Shown here one piece after another: positions 8,423 to 15,723 of a stretch of DNA of 38,800 bases. Numbering within the stretch: the first letter of the stretch is position 1; each line of letters starts with the position of its first letter. Origin of the DNA: a virus. The stretch is taken from IMG/VR virus record IMGVR_UViG_3300042446_001059, positions 1 through 38,800 of that record. One strand, 5' to 3'. The notes under the pieces are model-generated. The model ran no database searches, was not told where the DNA came from, and worked only from the letters and a program-made list of their open reading frames with translations. The translations under genes were made by a program, and so were the position numbers.

Positions 8423-10429
8423 ATGGCAACCCGCCGACATAATCCGTTCATCGCTGGCATGACGCTCTCGCGTTCTGCTAGTGGCACGTCACAGCAAGTG
8501 CATGCAGGAGAAGTCCTCCGCAGGGCGATGATCATCGACCCTGCAAACATCGCCGCCGACAAGCGCACCGTCGAGCTGACATTCAGCTCCGACATCGAGC
8601 TTGAACGCTGGCCTGGTGTAATCGAGGTGCTCTCTCACGCGTCCGACGCTGTTGACCTTTCGCGCCTTCGGAATGGCGCACCACTTCTGTTTAATCACGA
8701 CCAAGATGAGTATATCGGGGTCATCGAATCCGCGACAATTGGAGCAGACCGGAAAGGCCGGGCTGTCGTTCGTTTCTCGGAAAACGATGATGCTGAGAAA
8801 ATCTGGAGAGACGTTCAGGCCGGAATCCTGAAAAACGTTTCTGTTGGGTATCGCATCAACGAAGTGAAACTAACGGAAGAACGCAGCAACGGAACCGACG
8901 TCTATACGGTGTCTCGCTGGGAACCTTACGAGGTGTCCATCGTGACGATCCCTGCAGACGTGACTGTCGGCATCGGTCGCTCACTTTTTAACAAACCAGA
9001 ACAAAGAAACGCAATGAACCGCGCTCAAATCATCGCCATGCTCCGTCAGCTCAACGTCTCGTTCGCCGAGACTGCGACCGACGACGAGCTTTCCGCCCTT
9101 CTTCAGCGTTCGCTTCCCGCGAACACTCCAACCCCTATCCCCGCGCCTGCCGCTCCGATCACCACTGGTGCCGAGTCTCGTGCCCAGGGTGAAGCCACCG
9201 AGCGTGACCGCGTTCGCAATATCTTCGCCGCTGGCAAGCAGTATGACGCCGCCGACTTGGCACAGGACGCCGTTGAAAAAGGTCACTCCGTTGACCAGTT
9301 CCGCGCCGCTCTGATCGACCACATCGACAAGCGCAACAAGTCCGTGGTGGACGGCACCAAGCCTGTCGGACTCACCGAGAAAGAGGCACGCTCGTTCAGC
9401 TTCGTGAAGCTGTTCCGCGCCCTGACTTGCGAGCCCGAGCAGCGCAAGAAATACAACGACGAAGCCGCTTTCGAGATGGAAGCCTGCCGCGCTGCCACCG
9501 ACAAGCTGACTCACCGTTCCGCACACGGAACCGTGATCCCTACCGACGTGCTCATGCAACCGCTCGTCGGACAGCGTAACGTCACAGGTGCACAGACTGC
9601 CTCGGGTTACATCAACGCTGGCACGAACTCGATCCAAACGCTGTTGCTCACTTCGAGCTTCATCGACCTACTCCGCAATCGCTCGTTCCTCATGAGCGTG
9701 GTCACCGAGTTGTCGGGCCTTGTTGGTAACATCGACATTCCGAAGCAACTCACTGGCCCTGCCGCTGAGTGGATCGGTGAAGATGTCGCTGGCACTCCTA
9801 CTGGCATCACGTTCGGTCTTGTGTCTCTCCGTCCTCGCACGATGACGTCTCGCACCGAGATCACCCGCAAGCTCCTCATGCAGAACTCGCTTGGCGTCGA
9901 AGCCTTGCTCCGTGCTGACATGGTCAAGGTGATGGCACTCGAACTGGATCGCGCTGGCCTCTACGGCTCCGGTGCAAGCAACCAGCCGCTTGGCCTCGCT
10001 GGAACCTCCGGCATCAACACTGGCACCTGGGCAGCCGCCAACGCTCCGACCTTCGCTGAGTTGGTCGCCATGGAGACGGCAATCGCACAGGACAATGCGG
10101 ACGTGCAGGGCATGGCCTACGCGTTCAACGCAGGTCTTCGCGGTCGCTTCAAGACCACGACCAAGTTCGGCTCCGGCACCGAGACAACCATCTGGGAACC
10201 CGGCAACACCGTGAACGGCTACGCCACACAGGTGTCGAACGTGCTCACCAACAGTGACGTGTTCTTCGGCAACTGGGCTGACTTGCTCATCGGCATGTGG
10301 GGTGGCCTCGACGTAACCGTCGATCCATACACCCACTCCGACAAGGGTCGCATCCGCATCACGAACTTCCAAGACGTGGACTTCGCCGTCCGCCGTCCTG
10401 AGTCGTTCGCGCTGTTCCGCAACGCCTAA
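8423..10429 (+). CDS. Fused prohead protease and HK97-fold major capsid protein
   Basis: This 668-aa polyprotein joins three parts. Residues 30-190 are an HK97-type maturation protease (S78 family) with the expected histidine in LLFNHDQDEYIG (H92), serine in LKNVSVGYRI (S140) and glutamate in WEPYEVSIVTIPADV (E170). Residues 198-360 are a helical, A/E/Q-rich linker like a scaffolding domain. Residues 370-668 are the major capsid protein, with PTDVL, GNIDIPK, SRTEITRKLL, LGLAG and a C-terminal VRRPESFALFRNA. In HK97 and lambda these are separate or overlapping genes. An internal ATG at 9014 (MNRAQIIAMLRQL) resembles a normal capsid gene start and might be used. Followed by a strong terminator. 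Confidence 0.93.
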   Translation: MATRRHNPFIAGMTLSRSASGTSQQVHAGEVLRRAMIIDPANIAADKRTVELTFSSDIELERWPGVIEVLSHASDAVDLSRLRNGAPLLFNHDQDEYIGVIESATIGADRKGRAVVRFSENDDAEKIWRDVQAGILKNVSVGYRINEVKLTEERSNGTDVYTVSRWEPYEVSIVTIPADVTVGIGRSLFNKPEQRNAMNRAQIIAMLRQLNVSFAETATDDELSALLQRSLPANTPTPIPAPAAPITTGAESRAQGEATERDRVRNIFAAGKQYDAADLAQDAVEKGHSVDQFRAALIDHIDKRNKSVVDGTKPVGLTEKEARSFSFVKLFRALTCEPEQRKKYNDEAAFEMEACRAATDKLTHRSAHGTVIPTDVLMQPLVGQRNVTGAQTASGYINAGTNSIQTLLLTSSFIDLLRNRSFLMSVVTELSGLVGNIDIPKQLTGPAAEWIGEDVAGTPTGITFGLVSLRPRTMTSRTEITRKLLMQNSLGVEALLRADMVKVMALELDRAGLYGSGASNQPLGLAGTSGINTGTWAAANAPTFAELVAMETAIAQDNADVQGMAYAFNAGLRGRFKTTTKFGSGTETTIWEPGNTVNGYATQVSNVLTNSDVFFGNWADLLIGMWGGLDVTVDPYTHSDKGRIRITNFQDVDFAVRRPESFALFRNA

Positions 10430-10441
10430 TCAATTCAACCG

Positions 10442-10473
10442 GGGGCGAGTGGGAGACCGCTCGCCCCTTTTTT
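10442..10473 (+). terminator. Rho-independent terminator after capsid gene
   Basis: GGGGCGAG pairs perfectly with CTCGCCCC around a 10-base loop and is followed by six T. It lies 13 bases after the capsid stop and 11 bases before the next gene, so it should lower transcription past the highly expressed capsid gene. Confidence 0.85.
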
Positions 10474-10483
10474 GTGAATCACT

Positions 10484-10747
10484 ATGAAAATCAAAACACT
10501 CAAAGACATGGGTTTCGAAGGCAAGCACACGCCTGCTGAAACCATCCTCGAAGTCAAAGAAACGCTCGCTCGCGAACTCATCGGAGGTGGCCGCGCCATT
10601 GCCGTTGACGCCGACGAGGTTGATGCCGTGGTGGAAGCCGACGGCCCTGCACCGTTTCCCGGTGACGACACGCTCGAAGGCACGGAGCAAGAAGGCGACG
10701 AGCCTGAAGATGCTCCTGCTCCAAAACCAAGCCGCGCCAAGAAATGA
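10484..10747 (+). CDS. Small acidic hypothetical protein
   Basis: This 87-aa protein has an ordered first 45 residues (MKIKTLKDMGFEGKHTPAETILEVKETLARELIG pattern, split here by eye) and a long acidic, proline-containing tail ending in basic PSRAKK. It sits directly after the capsid terminator and is coupled by ATGA to the head-tail joining gene. Comparable small genes after capsid genes in other phages are mostly of unknown role. The tail is probably disordered. Confidence 0.7.
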   Translation: MKIKTLKDMGFEGKHTPAETILEVKETLARELIGGGRAIAVDADEVDAVVEADGPAPFPGDDTLEGTEQEGDEPEDAPAPKPSRAKK

Positions 10748-11055
10748 TCCGCGACCCGTTGTCAGTGTTCATGAAGGACTTCGCCGAAGACGAGGAAATC
10801 GTTTTCGCGTTTCTGAATAGTGACGACGAGGAAACATCCGTTTCATGCCGAGGCATTTTCGACAACAGTTTCGTCGATGGCAACATTGGCGAGACTGCGC
10901 TCGATACCACAGCACCGCGTCTCACGTGCATCGCTTCCGAAGTGGCGTCCGTGCCGCGTGAAGCAACCTGCACCGTGCGTGGGAAATCCTACTCGGTGAC
11001 ACAAATTCAGCCCGATGGAACGGGCTTCTCAATCGTCCAGCTCGCTCACGAATAA
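10744..11055 (+). CDS. Head-tail joining protein (lambda gpFII-like)
   Basis: This 103-aa protein shows the pattern of small head-tail attachment proteins: an N-terminal helix (DPLSVFMKDFAED), then strands with SCRGIFDNSFVDG, TAPRLTCIASEVASVPREATCTVRGKSYSV and a closing QPDGTGFSIVQLA. The GIFDN, TAPxLTC and EPDGTG-like elements are characteristic. These proteins sit under the portal and connect it to the tail. Starts in an ATGA overlap and ends in a TAATG overlap with the next gene. Confidence 0.8.
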   Translation: MIRDPLSVFMKDFAEDEEIVFAFLNSDDEETSVSCRGIFDNSFVDGNIGETALDTTAPRLTCIASEVASVPREATCTVRGKSYSVTQIQPDGTGFSIVQLAHE

Positions 11056-11666
11056 TGGCAACCGAAGGCAACAAGTTCGAACCCGCCGCCGCGCAGAATC
11101 TTCTGGCGCTGTTCGTGTTCGACGATTGGGCAAAGGTTCGCGACTTGCTCGGTGTGCTCCAGAAAGACATGAAAGCCGCACTCCGCACTGCCGTTCGGCA
11201 GACGGGGCAATGGGCGAACAGAGAAGGCGCGCGCGGTCTGGCAAAGGCTGTGGGAGTGCCGCTCAACGTCATGCGCAAAGGACTCCGAATCAAGTTCCAG
11301 TATCAGTCCGTGAAGGGCTTCTCTACCGCCCGGCTCTGGTATGGCCTCAACGCAATCTCGCTGAAATATCTCGGCGCAAAACAACAGGTCAAAGGCGTCC
11401 GCGCACGCGGCACGACCTACAAGGGAGGGTTCGTCTCTACCGCTCTCGGAGGTCACTCATTTCAACGCGTCGGCAAAGCTCGCCTACCGATCACTGAACT
11501 CAAGCACACGGTTCAGGACAAGGGCTTCGAGTTCCTCGCGAAGTTCGAAACGCAAGTCGCCGCTCAGTTCATCACATTCTTTTTTGCCGCTCTGGACAAA
11601 GCCACGGGCCGCAATGCTGGCGACTCTCTCGCTATCGCTGGCAATCTCAACATCGCACGCAAATGA
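11055..11666 (+). CDS. Tail completion protein, minor tail protein Z-like
   Basis: This 203-aa protein resembles lambda gpZ-type minor tail proteins, which act late in tail assembly. Supporting segments are the helical ALRTAVRQTGQWANREGARG, then VGVPLNVMRKGLRIKF, ARLWYGLNAISLKYLG, and GVRARGTTYKGGF. It is basic overall, as is usual for the family. The start ATG shares its A with the preceding TAA, and the gene ends in an ATGA overlap with the next one. Confidence 0.78.
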   Translation: MATEGNKFEPAAAQNLLALFVFDDWAKVRDLLGVLQKDMKAALRTAVRQTGQWANREGARGLAKAVGVPLNVMRKGLRIKFQYQSVKGFSTARLWYGLNAISLKYLGAKQQVKGVRARGTTYKGGFVSTALGGHSFQRVGKARLPITELKHTVQDKGFEFLAKFETQVAAQFITFFFAALDKATGRNAGDSLAIAGNLNIARK

Positions 11667-12217
11667 TCCCGTCAACCAACATCGACTCGCTGCACACAGC
11701 GATCAAAAACGCGCTCGCCGCGAAATTCACGACGTGCGCCGTCGCGCTCTACCCGCGCCCAGGCGAGAAGATCACGACGCCCGGCATCTTGCTCGAACTC
11801 GAGGACTTGCCTGCCGACGATCCCGACGACATCGGGAGCGAGCAACTCGCCGTCGTGCTCAATTGGAACGCCTATGTCGTGCTCGATTACAAGGCGGGGA
11901 AGAAGCAGGCCGTCAAATCCCTCGCCGCTGCCGTCATGGCGTTCGTGCGGGGCAAACGCTGGGAACAGCCCGTTGGTGTTGCAAACGTCGTCGGCGCCTA
12001 TCCGGACGTGATCGCCGGGCGCGAGGATGACTACGAAGTCATGCGCATCGAGTGGTCGCACGAGGCACTGCTCGGTGATGACGTGTGGGACGCCGACCAA
12101 CTCCGCGACGAAGAAGGCGAGCCGATCGATCCTCCCACCGAGGTCTATTCATCGGATCAACCCGGAATCGAAAACACCTACACCGACCTCGCCGGATGCG
12201 GGTGCGACGCGGAATGA
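11663..12217 (+). CDS. Tail terminator/completion-type protein
   Basis: This 184-aa acidic protein has the layout of head-proximal tail completion proteins of contractile-tailed prophages: an N-terminal helix (LHTAIKNALAAKF), a strand segment ITTPGILLELEDL, LAVVLNWNAYVVLDYK, a long helix with VKSLAAAVMAFVRGKRW, and VVGAYPDVI followed by MRIEWSHEALLGDDVW. The last 40 residues are acidic and end in a GCGCDAE cysteine pair. The family name is not certain. Its place between the gpZ-like and spike genes agrees with a role in finishing the tail top. Confidence 0.68.
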   Translation: MIPSTNIDSLHTAIKNALAAKFTTCAVALYPRPGEKITTPGILLELEDLPADDPDDIGSEQLAVVLNWNAYVVLDYKAGKKQAVKSLAAAVMAFVRGKRWEQPVGVANVVGAYPDVIAGREDDYEVMRIEWSHEALLGDDVWDADQLRDEEGEPIDPPTEVYSSDQPGIENTYTDLAGCGCDAE

Positions 12218-12705
12218 GCGCAGAACTTGGAGAGCTACAACGCCGCATGGCGAACATGTTCCGCGTCGGCAAAATCGCCGAGGTCAACCGCTCGACGGGG
12301 CGCGTCAAAGTCACGTTCCAGGGTGTGACGTCGGCATGGCTTCCGTGGATGACTTCGCGAGCTGGTGCCGTCAAAGACTGGAACCCGCCAAGCGTCGGCG
12401 AACAGGTCTGCGTGTGCTCGCCATCGGGCGAACTTGAAGCCGGATTCATCATGCCCGGCTCGATCAATTACGACGGCAACCCCGCGCCCGACACCCGAGA
12501 GAACGTCCAGAAAATCACTCTGCCGTCGGGTGGCTCCTACGAAATTTCCGTCGGCGGAATGACGCTCACGCTCGCAGGCGGAAAGCTCACCCTCAACGGC
12601 TCAATCGAAGTGACCGGAGACGTGAAGGCAGGAGCAATCTCACTGAAGAACCACAAGCACGGTGGCGTTGTCATTGGCAGCGATGACACCGGAGTTCCCA
12701 AATGA
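12214..12705 (+). CDS. Baseplate assembly protein V (P2 gpV-like spike)
   Basis: This 163-aa protein is the baseplate spike that pierces the host envelope. An OB-fold domain (VGKIAEVNRSTGRVKVTFQGV, VGEQVCVCSPSGELEAGFIMPG; about residues 18-85) is followed by a beta-helical region (ITLPSGGSYEISVGGMTLTLAGG) and a C-terminal tip with NHKHGGV (H147 and H149) and a DDTGVPK end. The HxH pair near the tip matches the metal-binding apex of P2 gpV. The ATG at 12214 overlaps the preceding stop by ATGA. Upstream in-frame starts lie inside the previous gene. Confidence 0.9.
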   Translation: MSAELGELQRRMANMFRVGKIAEVNRSTGRVKVTFQGVTSAWLPWMTSRAGAVKDWNPPSVGEQVCVCSPSGELEAGFIMPGSINYDGNPAPDTRENVQKITLPSGGSYEISVGGMTLTLAGGKLTLNGSIEVTGDVKAGAISLKNHKHGGVVIGSDDTGVPK

Positions 12706-12708
12706 TCT

Positions 12709-13089
12709 ATGAAAGCATTCCCTGACACGATCCAACTCGAAGACGTCGGAATGGACGGCGAAAGCCGTATCTTCCGAACCCTCACACGGTTTCGGTTCTA
12801 CTCCGAAAAGCACGGACTCGTCGAAGTTCCTGCCGGAACTCTCACCGACGGGGCTTCGATCCCCCGCGTGTTCTGGAACATCCTCTCGCCGTTCGGGCTC
12901 TATTTCAACGCCGCGCTTCCGCACGACTTTCTCTACTCGCCGAAGAACAAGAAGTTCAATCGCAAAGCCGCCGACGAAATCCTGCTCGAAGGGATGGTTG
13001 TGCTTGGCGTGAATCCGTTCCGACGCTTCCTAATCTACCGCGCCGTTCGTGCGTTCGGATGGCGCTCATACCTGGGGCACAAAAAGTAA
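12709..13089 (+). CDS. DUF1353 family phage protein
   Basis: This 126-aa protein has the DUF1353 signature: VEVPAGTLTDGASIPRVFWNIL, then ALPHDFLYS and a C-terminal RRFLIYRAVRAFGW. The TDGASIPR and HDxLY blocks are the conserved core. Function is not established. The family is common in tailed phages and often lies near the endolysin, as here. It starts 3 bases after the spike gene stop and ends 4 bases before the endolysin ATG. Confidence 0.88.
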   Translation: MKAFPDTIQLEDVGMDGESRIFRTLTRFRFYSEKHGLVEVPAGTLTDGASIPRVFWNILSPFGLYFNAALPHDFLYSPKNKKFNRKAADEILLEGMVVLGVNPFRRFLIYRAVRAFGWRSYLGHKK

Positions 13090-13093
13090 GACC

Positions 13094-13645
13094 ATGAAAC
13101 TGCCGACTCAATATCAATGGCTCGAAAAAATCGAGGTTCTGCCTAACAACATCGCAAACGCACTCGAATTTTTCGGTGTGCAAGAAGTTGTCGGGAAAGG
13201 CTCTAACAAAACAATCATCTCATGGCGCGATCTACTCAACCAAGCAGGCGTTACAATTGCTGGTTACTCTGATGATGACATCCCATGGTGCGGATTATTC
13301 GTCGCCATCGTGGTTTTCTTCCGAAAAGACAACCCGCTGGAGGTCGTAAAAAGTCCTCTTTGGGCGCGGAACTGGCTCAACTACGGCGTCAAAGCGAGCA
13401 CACCTGCTCTTGGTGACGTGCTCGTCTTTGGGCGTGACGGTGGCGGACACGTCGGGTTCTATATCGGCGAAGATGCGCTGTGCTACCACGTGCTCGGTGG
13501 CAACCAGTCAAACAAAGTCTGCATCACGCGCATCGCGAAATCACGCTGCCTTGGTATTCGTCGCCCGACTTACAATGTGCAGCCTGAATCGGCGAAGCGT
13601 TATTTCCTTGCCTCTACGGGAGGTGTGTCAAAAAACGAGGCGTAG
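13094..13645 (+). CDS. Endolysin-type cysteine peptidase (TIGR02594/CHAP-like)
   Basis: This 183-aa protein has the pattern of TIGR02594 family lysis peptidases. The nucleophile region is DDDIPWCGLFVAIVV (C66) and the catalytic histidine is in GGGHVGFYIGED (H119), followed by YHVLGGNQSNKVCI and RCLGIRRP. Such enzymes cleave peptide bonds in cell-wall peptidoglycan at the end of infection. No signal peptide is visible, so release should depend on a holin. The TM protein at 17414 is one candidate. The ATG is chosen because the upstream in-frame extension (from 13049) lies within the preceding gene. Confidence 0.82.
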   Translation: MKLPTQYQWLEKIEVLPNNIANALEFFGVQEVVGKGSNKTIISWRDLLNQAGVTIAGYSDDDIPWCGLFVAIVVFFRKDNPLEVVKSPLWARNWLNYGVKASTPALGDVLVFGRDGGGHVGFYIGEDALCYHVLGGNQSNKVCITRIAKSRCLGIRRPTYNVQPESAKRYFLASTGGVSKNEA

Positions 13646-13772
13646 CAAAATAATACTTGACGACCATCAACAAAGTGGCAGGATTCCCGCGTCATCTTGG
13701 TTGGTGGCAAGGTCTGCTCTCTTTCCGCCGTGACCGGGTTTTCCCGTAGCGAGAGAGGGCAGACCAACAAAT
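13646..13772 (+). other. Intergenic leader with large stem-loop (13712-13765)
   Basis: No gene is seen here. GGTCTGC (13712-13718) pairs with GCAGACC (13759-13765), and the stem extends inward with CTCT against AGAG. Inside lies a small hairpin CGGG-TTTT-CCCG. The structure ends 7 bases before the tRNA gene, so it may be a small structured RNA or a tRNA 5' leader. A possible -35 box TTGACG is at 13657-13662 but its -10 partner (AGGATT) is poor. Confidence 0.5.
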
Positions 13773-13846
13773 CGCAAGGTAGTGTAACGGTAACACGTTG
13801 GGTTCATACCCCTTCACTCCGGGTTCGAATCCCGGCCCTGCAACCA
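13773..13846 (+). tRNA. tRNA-Met(CAT), initiator-like
   Basis: This 74-nt cloverleaf has its CCA end encoded. The acceptor arm CGCAAGG/CCCTGCA has a C1-A72 mismatch, the hallmark of bacterial initiator tRNAs, plus an A5-C68 mismatch. The D arm is GTGT/ACAC with a 7-base loop. The anticodon loop TTCATAC gives CAT. The anticodon stem has three G-C pairs (GGG/CCC at 29-31/39-41), also an initiator feature, but T-T oppositions at the two outer positions. The T arm is CCGGG-TTCGAAT-CCCGG. The pair T11-A24 is elongator-like. The mismatches leave open a degenerate or specialised tRNA. Seven T follow one base after the CCA. Confidence 0.75.
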
Positions 13847-13878
13847 GTTTTTTTGTGTAGCTAGTCATCATGCATGCA

Positions 13879-13911
13879 CCCCGTCCGAGTCACTCCGGGC
13901 GGGGTGTTTTT
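13879..13911 (+). terminator. Terminator after tRNA gene
   Basis: CACCCCG pairs with CGGGGTG, and the inner part CCGAG/CTCCGG can extend the stem with one bulge. Five T follow. It separates the lysis/tRNA region from the baseplate genes, directly before repeated late element copy C. Confidence 0.75.
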
Positions 13912-13929
13912 GTCAGAACCCCGCTCGCC
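13912..13929 (+). promoter_or_regulatory. Repeated late element, copy C (before gpW)
   Basis: The sequence matches GTCAAAACCCCGCTCGCC with one change (GTCAGAACC). It begins 49 bp before the gpW ATG and directly after a terminator, the expected place for a new promoter. AATAGT begins 36 bases after its first base. The following CCAATT also occurs after copy D. Confidence 0.55.
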
Positions 13930-13960
13930 AATTTGGGGTCACTCGCGAATAGTCACGGCG

Positions 13961-14299
13961 ATGCGCGGGACTGACGCCAAGACAGGAAAAAGACTCACCG
14001 GGATTGACCATCTACGGCAGTCGATCCGTGACATCCTCACGACTCCGCTAGGCTCACGCGTGATGCGTCGCGACTACGGCTCGCGCCTGTTCGATCTGAT
14101 CGACAACCCACTCAACGACGTGACGCTCGTCGAAATTTTCGCCGCCACTGCCGAGGCTCTCATGACGTGGGAACCTCGCCTCAGAGTTACGCGCGTGCTG
14201 GCTGCATCGCTTGTGCCTGCCTCGCTCTCCATTGACCTCGAAGCAATCTACCTGCCGACCGGGGAACCCGTGTTCCTCGACGGAATCCAAATCGCATGA
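13961..14299 (+). CDS. Baseplate assembly protein W (gp25/P2 gpW family)
   Basis: This 112-aa wedge protein joins the baseplate to the tail. It starts MRGTDAKTGKRLTG and has the family core LRQSIRDILTTPLGSRVMRRDYGSRLF, LIDNP and WEPRLRVTRV. Length equals the P2 gpW class. The ATG at 13961 is chosen because the reading frame upstream crosses the terminator and repeated element, and homologues begin near this point. It ends in an ATGA overlap with gpJ. It opens the baseplate operon. Confidence 0.93.
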   Translation: MRGTDAKTGKRLTGIDHLRQSIRDILTTPLGSRVMRRDYGSRLFDLIDNPLNDVTLVEIFAATAEALMTWEPRLRVTRVLAASLVPASLSIDLEAIYLPTGEPVFLDGIQIA

Positions 14300-15192
14300 G
14301 TGCCTTTACACAGATCGACCTTTCCACGCTCCCAGCTCCCGACGTGATCGAGGAGCTGAACTTCGAGACCATCTTCGCCGCAATGCTCGCCGATCTCCAG
14401 GCGCGTGATCCCGTGTTCGACGCGCTCGTCGAATCCGATCCCGCCTACAAGATTCTCGAAGTCGCCGCGTATCGAGAGCTGCTCGTGCGCCAACGCGTCA
14501 ACGATGCAGCACGCGCCGTCATGCTCGCTTACGCAACTGGGACAGACCTCGACCAGCTTGGCGCGTTGTTCGGTGTTGAGCGTTTCGTTCTCGTCGAAGC
14601 CGATCCCGAGGCTGTGCCTCCGATCGCTGCCGTGTTGGAATCGGACACCGAGTTTCGCCGCCGCATTCAGCTCTCGTTAGAGGGCTTCTCTGTGGCTGGC
14701 CCCGAGGGTGCCTACATCTTCCATTCTCTCTCCGCGCACCCCGACGTGCTCGACGTTTCGGCTACGTCGCCCGACCCCGGCGAAGTCCTGATCTCCGTGC
14801 TCTCGCGCGTCGGCAATGGACAGCCCACGACGACGGTGCTGAATGCTGTCAATGCCGCGCTGAACGATGACGCAATCCGACCGCTCACCGACCTCGTGAC
14901 CGTGCAGGCTGCGACCAAGGTGGATTTCGCCGTCACCGCCGCGCTCTACACCTACCCCGGTCCTGACTCGTCGGTGGTGCTGACTGCCGCGACTGCCGCG
15001 CTTGACGCATATATCACGAGCGTTCGGAAAGTCGGATTCGACATCACGCTTTCTGGCATCTACGCCGCGCTGCACCAACCCGGTGTTCAGCGCGTGAGCC
15101 TCACCGCGCCGACGGCAAACATCACGATCAACGAGACCTCCTACGGTCACTGCACCGCAAAAACCATCACGCTTGCCGGCACCGATGAATGA
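14296..15192 (+). CDS. Baseplate assembly protein J (P2 gpJ-like)
   Basis: This 298-aa baseplate wedge subunit has the family features FETIFAAMLADLQ, ESDPAYKILEVAAYRELLVRQRVNDAA, ATGTDLDQLGALFGV, and GPEGAYIFHSLSAHPDVLDV, followed by SPDPGEVLISVLSRVGNG. It works with gpW and gpI around the central spike. It is coupled to gpW by ATGA and overlaps gpI by 8 bases. Length is like that of P2 gpJ (about 300 aa). Confidence 0.94.
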   Translation: MSAFTQIDLSTLPAPDVIEELNFETIFAAMLADLQARDPVFDALVESDPAYKILEVAAYRELLVRQRVNDAARAVMLAYATGTDLDQLGALFGVERFVLVEADPEAVPPIAAVLESDTEFRRRIQLSLEGFSVAGPEGAYIFHSLSAHPDVLDVSATSPDPGEVLISVLSRVGNGQPTTTVLNAVNAALNDDAIRPLTDLVTVQAATKVDFAVTAALYTYPGPDSSVVLTAATAALDAYITSVRKVGFDITLSGIYAALHQPGVQRVSLTAPTANITINETSYGHCTAKTITLAGTDE

Positions 15193-15715
15193 TCTGCTTC
15201 CACCCTCCGCGACTCCACAGGAACGAGCGATGGCACTTGCCGCCGCTCGCGTCTCTGATGTGCCGTCGCCGCTGCGTCCGCTGTGGAACCCCGACACCTG
15301 TCCGCTCGATCTTCTGCCGTGGTTGGCGTGGTCGCTGTCGGTCGATACGTGGTCACCAAGTTGGAGCGAGACGACCAAGCGTGCCGTGGTGCGCTCCGCG
15401 ATCGAAACCGCGCGCCGGAAGGGAACGAAGAAAGCAGTCACCGACGCGTTGAGCGCCATCGGTGCAGGTGCTGTCATGACCGAGTGGTTCGACAAGACTC
15501 CCGTGGGGACACCTCACACATTTACTATTTCCATCGTAGCTCAAGACGCAAGCGTCGAAGCACAGGCGCTCATGGTCTCCGAGATCAACCGCACGAAGCC
15601 GCTCCGCTCTCACTACGATATTGTGTTCGGGGTCACTGGCACCGGGCCATTCAACATCGTTCCACTAGGCCGCTGTGCCGTATTCGTCCGCCTTGACGGT
15701 CAAGCCACTTACTAA
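15185..15715 (+). CDS. Tail protein I (P2 gpI-like baseplate protein)
   Basis: This 176-aa protein starts MNDLLPPSATPQERAMALA and has the conserved LPWLAWSLSVDTW, TTKRAVVRSAIETARRKGTKKAV and MTEWFD segments typical of P2 gpI, which links the baseplate to the tail fibre. The ATG at 15185 overlaps the gpJ stop by 8 bases. The fibre gene follows 8 bases later, as expected. Confidence 0.92.
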   Translation: MNDLLPPSATPQERAMALAAARVSDVPSPLRPLWNPDTCPLDLLPWLAWSLSVDTWSPSWSETTKRAVVRSAIETARRKGTKKAVTDALSAIGAGAVMTEWFDKTPVGTPHTFTISIVAQDASVEAQALMVSEINRTKPLRSHYDIVFGVTGTGPFNIVPLGRCAVFVRLDGQATY

Positions 15716-15723
15716 CGAAAGTC

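Noticed and set aside
14677-15495. 272-codon open frame on the - strand
   Set aside because: It covers the gpJ and gpI genes, both well supported on the + strand, and shows no recognisable domain.
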